Source of the DNA: Desulfocapsa sulfexigens
GTDB lineage: Bacteria; Desulfobacterota; Desulfobulbia; Desulfobulbales; Desulfocapsaceae
Assembly: GCA_015662865.1 (NCBI GenBank)
Contig: DQTH01000082.1
Location: 1 to 52,148, forward strand
Length of the DNA stretch: 52,148 nucleotides
Direction of reading: 5' to 3'
Shown here: in pieces, positions 45,419 through 52,148 of the stretch
Numbering within the stretch: position 1 is the first letter of the stretch
How the letters are laid out: every line of letters begins with the position of its first letter
Program-made: the position numbers and the translations under genes
Notes under the pieces: generated by a model
What the model was told of the DNA's origin: nothing
The model's input: the letters and a program-made list of their open reading frames with translations, nothing else
Databases searched by the model: none

Positions 45419-46513
45419 ATGAAAATCTTAATTGCAAGTTCTTACGCCGACTCGTGGAACAGTGTCCGGCCTGAGGCGGAAATATTTATCCAAATGGCCA
45501 AATCAGGGCATACAGTCACCATTGTGACTCAGGCCGCAAGCGAATATGTGCCGCGCTTTCTCAAACATGGCATAAAGATAATAAATTGCTATCCAAAACA
45601 TAAAATCTGCTGGCAGACCATAAAGACTATTCGTAATGAGCTCGTCCAGAGTGATTATGATATTGTGTATGCCATGACGTCGAGAACCATACCAAACGCA
45701 GCATTTGCTTGTAGCAACCTACCCGTAAAGCTAGTAACCTACAGGGGAACCATGGGTGGATTATCCCGTTATGACCCCAGTGCCTACCTGACGCATCTGC
45801 ATCCCAGGGTGGATGGAATTATATGTATTGCCGATGCTGTTAAAGAAGTTGTGCAAAAACAGGTGTGGATAGCAAAAGATAAAGTAGCCACGGTATACAA
45901 AGGCCATGATTTGGCCTGGTATGAGATACCCATGGCAGATTTAAATGAATTTGCTATAAACAACGACGATTTTGTTGCTATCTGTGTTGCCAATGCCCGC
46001 CCGATAAAAGGTATTGAAGTTTTACTTGAGGCCTCTCATTTACTGGCAAAACATGACAAGCTTCATTTCCTGTTTATCGGAAAAAACTTTGACAAGGAGC
46101 CCTATACCAGTTTGATAGCAGCCAGTCCCATGAAGAAGAGGATTCATGTTGCCGGTTACCGCAACGATGTCCCGGAACTGGTTGCAGCATCAAACCTGAT
46201 AGTTCTGCCTTCACTGGCAGATGAGGGTTTACCAAAAACTGTCATTGAAGGCATGGCACTTTCAATCCCCTCTGTTGTTACAACGGCTGGCGGCTGTAAA
46301 GAACTGGTGGTGAATAATCAAACCGGCTTTGTCGTTTCTCCTGGCAATGCCAGGGAATTGGCTGAAAAGATTTCGACATTAATTATGGACAGGAATAAAG
46401 CTGAGTCAATGGGACTCGCGGCCAGAAAAAGAGTACAGGAAGCTTTTACATTGGAAAAATCTGTGACTGAACACCTTGCATTCTTCTCAGGTTTATTGTC
46501 TAAAGACAAATGA
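45419..46513 (+). CDS. Glycosyltransferase family 4 (LPS core)
   Basis: 364 residues, GT-B. The C-terminal half has ARPIKGIEVLLEASHLL, HVAGYRNDVPELVAASNLIVLPS and DEGLPKTVIEGMALSIPSV, the GT4 donor-binding series. The N-terminal half has MTSRTIPNAAFA and KLVTYRGTMGG. Between msbA and waaL it probably adds a core sugar; donor unknown. It begins 20 bp after msbA, and its stop borders an inverted-repeat element. Confidence 0.87.
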   Translation: MKILIASSYADSWNSVRPEAEIFIQMAKSGHTVTIVTQAASEYVPRFLKHGIKIINCYPKHKICWQTIKTIRNELVQSDYDIVYAMTSRTIPNAAFACSNLPVKLVTYRGTMGGLSRYDPSAYLTHLHPRVDGIICIADAVKEVVQKQVWIAKDKVATVYKGHDLAWYEIPMADLNEFAINNDDFVAICVANARPIKGIEVLLEASHLLAKHDKLHFLFIGKNFDKEPYTSLIAASPMKKRIHVAGYRNDVPELVAASNLIVLPSLADEGLPKTVIEGMALSIPSVVTTAGGCKELVVNNQTGFVVSPGNARELAEKISTLIMDRNKAESMGLAARKRVQEAFTLEKSVTEHLAFFSGLLSKDK

Positions 46514-46605
46514 TTGTAAGCAATCACAGAGTATGCAACCACTTGGAATAACATTAGTCCTGTAAGCAGTCTGTGGGTGGTCTAGATGTGCGTAATCGCT
46601 TACAA
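46514..46605. repeat. Inverted-repeat element after the GT4 gene
   Basis: TTGTAAGCAATCACA (46514-46528) pairs with the complementary end at 46591-46605 (perfect over GCTTACAA, then mismatched or G-U pairs), with an inner CACAGA/TCTGTG (46525-46530 with 46570-46575). TGTAAGCA also recurs directly at 46561. It starts one base after the stop codon of the upstream gene. Probably a short mobile-type repeat or structured intergenic RNA. Confidence 0.5.
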
Positions 46606-46675
46606 ATGATTCTATCATGAAAAATAATTACAGGAACAGCATTAATCAATAGATGATGGAATAGTAAAAAACTCC

Positions 46676-47854
46676 ATGAACCTCATAACTGAAAAAATTG
46701 ATATGGCGGCATCGCCACTCCTCATACTTTTTGCTTTTTTGCTGCCCCTTTCAACAGCAGCAGGATCTATCGGGGGTGTTCTTCTCCTGGCAGCCTGGCT
46801 GGTTTCCGGCAACTTAAAAGAGAAAGTTGGTGAGATTACCCATAATCCGGTAGCAATCGCTGTCCTTCTCTATATAGGTCTGCACATTGTGGGACTGCTG
46901 TGGAGTGAAGACCTGGCATGGGGACTGCAAATTCTAAAAAAACAGTGGAAACTCCTCATGTTTCCGATATTCCTCACAATAGTAAAAAAAGAGCATATTA
47001 ATTACTATTTAATAGCATTTATTGCTGCCATCACTCTGAAGGCTTCCAAAGCATATCTGGTTTGGCTGCACATTATCACCCTGCCGCCGGGATCTCCTTT
47101 TACTACTTTGGGTGCCACCCACGTGACATACAACCCCATGCTGGCAATTGCCATTTATGTCATTTTACAAAATCTGCTTTTCTCAAAAAACCGACCGATC
47201 TATTTATGGCCGCAAATTATTCTCTTATTTTTTCTTTCCGGCAACATGTTTATAACAGTCGGGCGAACAGGTCAGGTCGCGTTCTTCGTTCTCCTGGGAG
47301 TATTACTATTTCAAAATTTTTATGCACACTCCAAGAAAAAGCTCATCTTCGGGTTGATCTTCATCCCTCTGCTCTTTGCTGTGATATTCAATGTGAACCC
47401 CACATTCAGAAACCGTATTAACACGGCCATTACTGAAATTCAGAATTCGCACACAAAACAAATTACATCCATGGGTTGCAGAATGTGGTTCTACCAGAAC
47501 ACGTTTAAGCTCTTAAAAAATCATTGGCTGGTGGGTACTGGGACTGGAGATTTCCCGATCGAATATAAAAAAATTAACGATGTGTGTTCTCCAAGTATGC
47601 CGGCTACTGACAATCCACATAACCATTATCTCCTGATAACCTCGCAGTTTGGGATCATAGGCCTTGCCGTCCTTCTTTCAATCTTTGTGGCTCAACTCAC
47701 CATGGCTTTCCGAAAAAAGGACAACCTCACCCCGCTCCGTCAGGCGTTTCCGATTTTTTTCTTAGTTATAATGTTGTCTGAATCCTATTTGCAGGTCCAT
47801 GGAACCGGGTTACTTTTTTCTCTATTTAGTTCCTTTTTGTATAAAGAACTCTAA
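46676..47854 (+). CDS. O-antigen ligase family protein (WaaL-like)
   Basis: 392 residues with about ten to twelve hydrophobic segments. It carries the Wzy_C/WaaL pattern: FITVGRTGQVAFFVLL with the conserved Arg, a large periplasmic loop containing MGCRMWFYQNTFKLLKNHWLVG (GTGTGDF following) and NPHNHYLL with the conserved His. It probably joins the undecaprenyl-diphosphate-linked polymer, exported by the ABC system encoded at 12-14 kb, to lipid A-core in the periplasm. A polymerase role is less likely because the export route is ABC-dependent. Confidence 0.85.
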   Translation: MNLITEKIDMAASPLLILFAFLLPLSTAAGSIGGVLLLAAWLVSGNLKEKVGEITHNPVAIAVLLYIGLHIVGLLWSEDLAWGLQILKKQWKLLMFPIFLTIVKKEHINYYLIAFIAAITLKASKAYLVWLHIITLPPGSPFTTLGATHVTYNPMLAIAIYVILQNLLFSKNRPIYLWPQIILLFFLSGNMFITVGRTGQVAFFVLLGVLLFQNFYAHSKKKLIFGLIFIPLLFAVIFNVNPTFRNRINTAITEIQNSHTKQITSMGCRMWFYQNTFKLLKNHWLVGTGTGDFPIEYKKINDVCSPSMPATDNPHNHYLLITSQFGIIGLAVLLSIFVAQLTMAFRKKDNLTPLRQAFPIFFLVIMLSESYLQVHGTGLLFSLFSSFLYKEL

Positions 47855-47911
47855 CACCATTGTGTTCAGGAAAATTGCTCTAAGACATTCACACATTCAC
47901 TCAACACAGCT

Positions 47912-48625
47912 ATGAGCACCTCTACCAATCCACTATCTGTTGTCATTATTACTCAAAATGAAGAACGTGTTATTGGTAACGCAATCCAATCAGCAAGGTT
48001 TGCAGATGAAGTACTTGTTCTGGATAGTGGATCAGACGATAAGACAGTCGATATCGCTAAAGATCTGGGAGTAAGAGTTGAACACCTGGACTGGCTGGGC
48101 TTTGGCAAACAAAAAAATGCGGCTATCGATTTGGCAAAGAACAACTGGGTCTTTGTTCTTGACAGTGATGAAGAAATCACGCCAGAACTTGCTCATGAAG
48201 TAAGAAAAATTCTGAAAAACCCAGAACATGATGGTTTTTTTGTGGCAAGATTAAATAAATTCTTTGGAAAATACATTAAAACATGCGGATTATATCCTGA
48301 TTACAGTGTCAGACTGTTTAACAAAACAAAGGCTAGATTCAATGAAGTTGAAGTGCATGAATCAGTACAACTCAAAAGCCAGGCAGGTTACCTTCCATCT
48401 CATATGATCCATGATGCATACGAAGATATAGATGAATTTATTCAAAAACAAAATCGATATTCATCACTGCATTCCTCGCAAAAAAATCTGCTGAAAGCCC
48501 TGTTGAACCCTTACTGGACCTTTTTCAATTTGTATATTGTAAAAAAAGGCGTTCTGGATGGTTGGCATGGATTTATAATCGCAAAACTGTATGCCCAATA
48601 CACTTTCTGGAAATATATTAAATAG
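47912..48625 (+). CDS. Glycosyltransferase family 2, WaaE/KdtX-like
   Basis: 237 residues. SVVIITQNEERVIGNAIQSA, EVLVLDSGSDDKTVDIAKDLG, WLGFGKQKNAAI and FVLDSDEEITPEL are the hallmark series of WaaE/LgtF-type inner-core beta-glucosyltransferases, which extend the first heptose. NRYSSLHSSQK and the C-terminal amphipathic stretch with WTFFNLYIVKKGVLDGWHGF fit the family. It lies beside the heptosyltransferase gene. The exact sugar is inferred from homology only. Confidence 0.85.
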   Translation: MSTSTNPLSVVIITQNEERVIGNAIQSARFADEVLVLDSGSDDKTVDIAKDLGVRVEHLDWLGFGKQKNAAIDLAKNNWVFVLDSDEEITPELAHEVRKILKNPEHDGFFVARLNKFFGKYIKTCGLYPDYSVRLFNKTKARFNEVEVHESVQLKSQAGYLPSHMIHDAYEDIDEFIQKQNRYSSLHSSQKNLLKALLNPYWTFFNLYIVKKGVLDGWHGFIIAKLYAQYTFWKYIK

Positions 48626-48660
48626 AAAAGCTTTCAGACAGAACTGTCACTAGAATATTC

Positions 48661-49695
48661 ATGACAAAGACAAAAAACTCCATTGCACTTTCGACAAAAC
48701 ATCCTAAAATTCTCATTATTAAACCAAGTGCCTGGGGTGATATAGTCCACACACTTCCCTTTTTAGCTGCAATAACTAAACGCTATCCTGAAGCTGAGAT
48801 CCACTGGGTTGTCGCAAAAGGACTCCACAAATTTCTTGAAGGACATCCACTCATAAACAAGCTGTGGATTATGGATAAAAACGGCTGGAAAGATTTGAGT
48901 CGGATGGGCCAGACTTGCAAGGAGATCAATACATTCAGAAAAGGCCTGAGGAACGAACACTTCGATGTGTCCGTGGATCTTTCAGGTCTCCTGCGATCCG
49001 GTCTCATCAGCTGGGCTGCAGGAGCAACGTACAGGCTGGGATTTTCTGACTCGGATGAGGGAAGTCCTTTTTTTTACAGCCATAAAATCCTGGGTGGAGA
49101 CCAGATTCACGCCATCGACCGTTACCTGAAACTTGCCCGCTTTCTTGACTGTGATATTGAAGATATCAGCTATCCTCTTCCACCTCTTCCTGACATCCAG
49201 GAACTGCAGGCAGATCTTCCCGACAAATTTTGTATCTTGGCACCATCTGCAGGAAAAAAGGCCAATCGATGGCCGGCAAAGCGTTTTGGACAGCTGGCAG
49301 AAAAGCTTCCAATTCCGTCCGTCATCATCGCAAGCTATGCAGATAGAGAGATTGCAGAAGAAACAGTTCATGCAGCAAATGGAAAAGCAATCAATCTTGC
49401 CGGCAAGACTGGTCTCATGGAGCTGGTTACTCTCATTGGAAAAAGCCAATTTTTCGTCTGCAATGATACAGGCCCAATGCACATTGCAGCTGCCCTTGGA
49501 ATTCCAGTTTTTGCGCTGTTCGGTCCGGCAAATCCAACCAGAACAGGCCCATACGGCAAAAATAATACTGTTATTCAGGAAGAATTAGACTGCAGCCCCT
49601 GTTACGCCAGAAAACCCTGCACTAAACATAATTGGAGGTGCATGAAGGAGCTTACCGTTGAAAAGGTCTATGACGTGATCATCAACAAGCTTTGA
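48661..49695 (+). CDS. LPS heptosyltransferase (GT9, WaaC/WaaF-like)
   Basis: 344 residues. ILIIKPSAWGDIVHTLPFL is the ADP-heptose transferase N-terminus (more WaaC-like), VCNDTGPMHIAAALGIPVFALFGP the donor-binding region, and CSPCYARKPCTKHNWRCM a cysteine set typical of WaaF-like enzymes, so I and II activities are not separable. It transfers L-glycero-D-manno-heptose to Kdo or to the first heptose. Only one heptosyltransferase is in the window. It is the last gene of the rightward operon and converges with the pilus/secretion ATPase gene, 58 bp apart. Confidence 0.9.
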   Translation: MTKTKNSIALSTKHPKILIIKPSAWGDIVHTLPFLAAITKRYPEAEIHWVVAKGLHKFLEGHPLINKLWIMDKNGWKDLSRMGQTCKEINTFRKGLRNEHFDVSVDLSGLLRSGLISWAAGATYRLGFSDSDEGSPFFYSHKILGGDQIHAIDRYLKLARFLDCDIEDISYPLPPLPDIQELQADLPDKFCILAPSAGKKANRWPAKRFGQLAEKLPIPSVIIASYADREIAEETVHAANGKAINLAGKTGLMELVTLIGKSQFFVCNDTGPMHIAAALGIPVFALFGPANPTRTGPYGKNNTVIQEELDCSPCYARKPCTKHNWRCMKELTVEKVYDVIINKL

Positions 49696-49753
49696 ACCAT
49701 CCAGAATGCTGGAGCGATGCCTGATCACTTCCCACTATATGATGATGAAGACA

Positions 49754-51991
49754 TCATGTGCGTTTAGGAGGTTTTCGATTCCCTCCACCAGCTAATTTAA
49801 CTATGATTTGATTGGATTTATGGAGACGACTTGCCATGGCTTGAAAAAGATGGCGGGAGACGTCAGGATATTTTGATATAATCTCGTCAAGCTTTTCACC
49901 CGGATATCGCTTAATTGCAGATCTTCCAAGGGAAACAATGGAGGCATTTCTGGCATCGCCGGATAAAACGGCCATTTCACCAAAATATTCGCCTGGCTCT
50001 GTAAGTTCTGCGATTTTCTTTCCACCTTTTACAACAGAAAGCCCACCTCTTAATAGTTTGAAAAAATCAATATCAGTATTGCCTTCCCGAATTATCACAT
50101 CCCCTTCTTCATAATTTTCAATATCCGGATTGACCAGATACGCAGGAAGACTCTCTTCATGGGCGACAGTTCTGCGCAGGGCCTCGTCCACACTGGTTAT
50201 GCCTTCTCGCACCTTTTTAAGTGCTGCATCTCTAAGAGGCACCATTCCTTCCTGCACAGCAACTTTACGCAATTGATCTTCAGGAACTTCAGCACTGATT
50301 GCCTTTGACACCTCATCGTTTACTTCCATCAATTCAAAAAAACCAACTCGGCCTTTGTAACCAAGCCCGTTGCACTCAGGACATCCCACAGGACCATATG
50401 TCACCACATAATCAACTTCGTCCTCATTAAACCCCATACTGAGAAGTTCCTGTGGATCACGCTGCTCCGGTTTTTTACATTTCTGACAAAGCCTGCGTCC
50501 CAGTCGTTGAGAAAGAACCATGGTGACGGAAGAAGCCAGCATAAAAGATGGAATACCTATGTCGATCAGTCGACCAATGGTTGCCGCACTGTCATTGGTA
50601 TGGAGAGTGGAAAAAACAAGATGCCCGGTCATGGCTGCCTTGATGGCGATCTCTGCTGTTTCAATATCCCGGATCTCACCCACCATGATAATGTCAGGAT
50701 CCTGCCGAAGAAAGGCTTTCAGGGCTGCAGCAAAGGTCATTCCGACCTCTGCGTGCACGTTAACCTGATTAATTCCTTTAAAGTTAAACTCAACAGGATC
50801 TTCAGCTGTGAGAATCTTGATATCCTCAGCATTAAGCGAGTTCAAGGCTGAATAAAGGGTAACTGTTTTACCTGACCCAGTAGGACCCGTAACCAGCAAC
50901 AGACCTTGGGGACGTTTTAAACAACGCTTCAAGGCGTCAAAAGTTTCTTCTTCAAATCCGAGTTTAGTCAAATTTACGTTCAATGAACTTTTATCAAGAA
51001 TACGCATGACAACTGATTCACCAAATAAAGTGGGAAGAGTTGAAACACGAAAATCGACAGACCGGTTACGCCCCATGCGCATTTTTATTCGCCCATCCTG
51101 GGGAATACGACGTTCTGTGATATCAAGGTCTGAAAGAATTTTCAGACGGGCCACCATGGCATTCTTAATGCTCAATGGAAGGTTCATGGATTTAAAAAGG
51201 GAACCATCCTTACGATATCGAACCTGCATGGTTTTTTCATAGGGCTCTACATGAATATCTGAGACTCCGTCCTGCACCGCCTTTATCAGAATACCATTGA
51301 CCAGCTTAATAATAGGAGCATCTGTGGCAGCAAACTGGTCATCAAACTCATCTTCTCCAACCGTTTCAATCTCACAATCATCGGCAGCTTCAGCCACAAT
51401 AGAACCAAAGTCATCAACTTCAGTGACTGCCATTTCCTCTTCAGTTTCATCGTCACCTGCCTGAAAAAAGCTTTTGGCCTCCTCGTCATCAATGTCATAA
51501 TATTTTTTATAGGCCTCAACGATGTCTTCTTCCATGGAGACACAAACAGCAAGTTCTTTTCCCAACTCATCCTGAAGCTTCTCCACAGCTTCAGTATCAG
51601 TTGGCTCTGCCATGGTTACCTGCAGAGTATTCCCGGCCATGCGAAGAGGAAAAGCCATGAAACGCTTGGCAAGTTCATATGGCATCAAGGCGACAGCTTC
51701 CTTGCTAGGAGGCTCTTTGCTAATCAGAACTGGGGTAAAATTGTGTTGGCGACTGAGGAAATTATAGACAGTATCTTTATCAATATAATCAAACTGGCGC
51801 AGGATTGCGCCAATACGGCCGCCATTTTCTCTTATCTGCTTTTTGGCATTTTCCAGCTGATCCGGAGTTATATAGCCAGCCTTACTTAAAAGCTCTCCTA
51901 CTTTAATTTTACCAGCTCCGGAACGATCTTTTATTGTTTTCCGGAGAGAACTCTTTTTATGGATTGCTCTTGTTTTCTGTTTTACTGCCAT
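49754..51991 (-). CDS. PilB/GspE-type secretion ATPase with C-terminal cyclic-nucleotide-binding domain
   Basis: 745 residues, about 150-180 more than usual. Residues 30-165 form the MshEN/T2SSE_N domain (VGELLSKAGYITPDQL and RIGAILRQFDYIDKDTV), which binds c-di-GMP in MshE. An acidic linker (about 168-225) precedes the ATPase: Walker A GPTGSGKT (369-376), Asp-box DPVEF, Walker B DPDIIMVGEIRD (431-442), His-box LVFSTLHTNDS, and a CxxC-CxxC metal site (Cys502, 505, 537, 540). Residues 618-735 are a cNMP-binding domain: EEGDVIIREGNTDIDFFKLLRGGL, split here, and GEYFGEMAVLSGDARNAS with the phosphate-contacting Arg681. It energises type IV pilus or type II secretion assembly. The start at 51991 is followed upstream by 157 bp to the window end with no gene seen. 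Confidence 0.92.
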   Translation of the reverse strand: MAVKQKTRAIHKKSSLRKTIKDRSGAGKIKVGELLSKAGYITPDQLENAKKQIRENGGRIGAILRQFDYIDKDTVYNFLSRQHNFTPVLISKEPPSKEAVALMPYELAKRFMAFPLRMAGNTLQVTMAEPTDTEAVEKLQDELGKELAVCVSMEEDIVEAYKKYYDIDDEEAKSFFQAGDDETEEEMAVTEVDDFGSIVAEAADDCEIETVGEDEFDDQFAATDAPIIKLVNGILIKAVQDGVSDIHVEPYEKTMQVRYRKDGSLFKSMNLPLSIKNAMVARLKILSDLDITERRIPQDGRIKMRMGRNRSVDFRVSTLPTLFGESVVMRILDKSSLNVNLTKLGFEEETFDALKRCLKRPQGLLLVTGPTGSGKTVTLYSALNSLNAEDIKILTAEDPVEFNFKGINQVNVHAEVGMTFAAALKAFLRQDPDIIMVGEIRDIETAEIAIKAAMTGHLVFSTLHTNDSAATIGRLIDIGIPSFMLASSVTMVLSQRLGRRLCQKCKKPEQRDPQELLSMGFNEDEVDYVVTYGPVGCPECNGLGYKGRVGFFELMEVNDEVSKAISAEVPEDQLRKVAVQEGMVPLRDAALKKVREGITSVDEALRRTVAHEESLPAYLVNPDIENYEEGDVIIREGNTDIDFFKLLRGGLSVVKGGKKIAELTEPGEYFGEMAVLSGDARNASIVSLGRSAIKRYPGEKLDEIISKYPDVSRHLFQAMASRLHKSNQIIVKLAGGGNRKPPKRT

Positions 51992-52148
51992 ATCGTTAAA
52001 ATTTATCTATAAAATGTATTATTTTCGTTATGAATGGCTACAACGCTGTATATCTAGTCGAGCCTGAGAAAAAGCTAAATTCGATTAAGCCTTTTACACC
52101 AGGCAGTTATTATTCGTAAAAATGCAATTCAAGACTGCTGCCCAAAAA

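Overview
The window reads as the chromosome of a Gram-negative, LPS-making anaerobe, most likely a Desulfobacterota (Desulfobulbales-like) sulfate reducer or relative. This is an inference from gene content: a methylenetetrahydrofolate reductase with the Cys-rich C-terminal domain typical of Wood-Ljungdahl organisms, an NtrB/NtrC-type pair, a PP-loop tRNA-modification-type protein, a short CxxU selenoprotein and a complete LPS-core operon. No 16S or ribosomal protein gene is present to settle it.

Layout. (1) 1-17.9 kb, all on the minus strand: a surface-polysaccharide (O-antigen type) cluster. gmd and fcl make GDP-L-fucose; an oxidoreductase/acetyltransferase fusion modifies a nucleotide sugar; Wzm/Wzt form the ABC exporter; then come a GT2, a 991-residue GT-C-like membrane protein paired with a polyprenyl-phosphate glycosyltransferase, a DUF354 protein, a GT4, a UDP-GlcNAc 2-epimerase, and PseB, PseC and a PseF/SpsF-like cytidylyltransferase (cut by the left edge), which begin a pseudaminic-acid-type pathway. 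(2) 18.0-20.8 kb, minus: a PP-loop protein and recN. (3) 20.9-24.8 kb: a DtxR-type regulator, an easily missed selenoprotein gene (minus strand, in-frame UGA), a dGTPase-like HD protein and a ClC channel/antiporter with CBS domains. (4) 24.9-25.2 kb: a 110-bp cruciform element directly in front of tRNA-Arg(UCG), followed by a strong terminator. (5) 25.4-33.9 kb, minus: a carbohydrate-uptake cassette (LacI regulator, binding protein, two permeases, a 62-residue membrane protein, two different ATPases and an ATP-dependent dihydroxyacetone kinase), richer in G+C than its surroundings by eye and probably acquired. (6) 34.0-36.8 kb, minus: a decayed metallo-beta-lactamase (AttM-like) pseudogene, a CinA/MoaB-like protein and an APH-fold kinase. 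(7) 36.8-41.4 kb, plus: the methylenetetrahydrofolate reductase, a histidine kinase and a sigma-54 activator. (8) 41.4-49.7 kb, plus: LPS inner-core and lipid A transport genes (waaA, kdsB, msbA, GT4, waaL-like, waaE-like, heptosyltransferase), interrupted by two short inverted-repeat elements. (9) 49.75-52.0 kb, minus: a PilB/GspE ATPase with an extra C-terminal cyclic-nucleotide-binding domain.

The two polysaccharide regions fit together: region 8 builds Kdo-heptose core and flips lipid A-core, while region 1 makes and exports the long polymer that the WaaL-like ligase could attach. The uptake cassette is self-contained: import of a small ketose or polyol, then phosphorylation by DAK to feed triose phosphate into glycolysis, with LacI-type control at an operator lying inside the promoter spacer.

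The observations I consider most worth checking are the unannotatable-by-default selenoprotein with its SECIS-like hairpin and structured leader, the PilB-cNMP fusion, the cytidylyltransferase with a propeller-like tail, the small membrane protein in the dihydroxyacetone cassette, and the cruciform element between the tRNA-Arg gene and its likely promoter.
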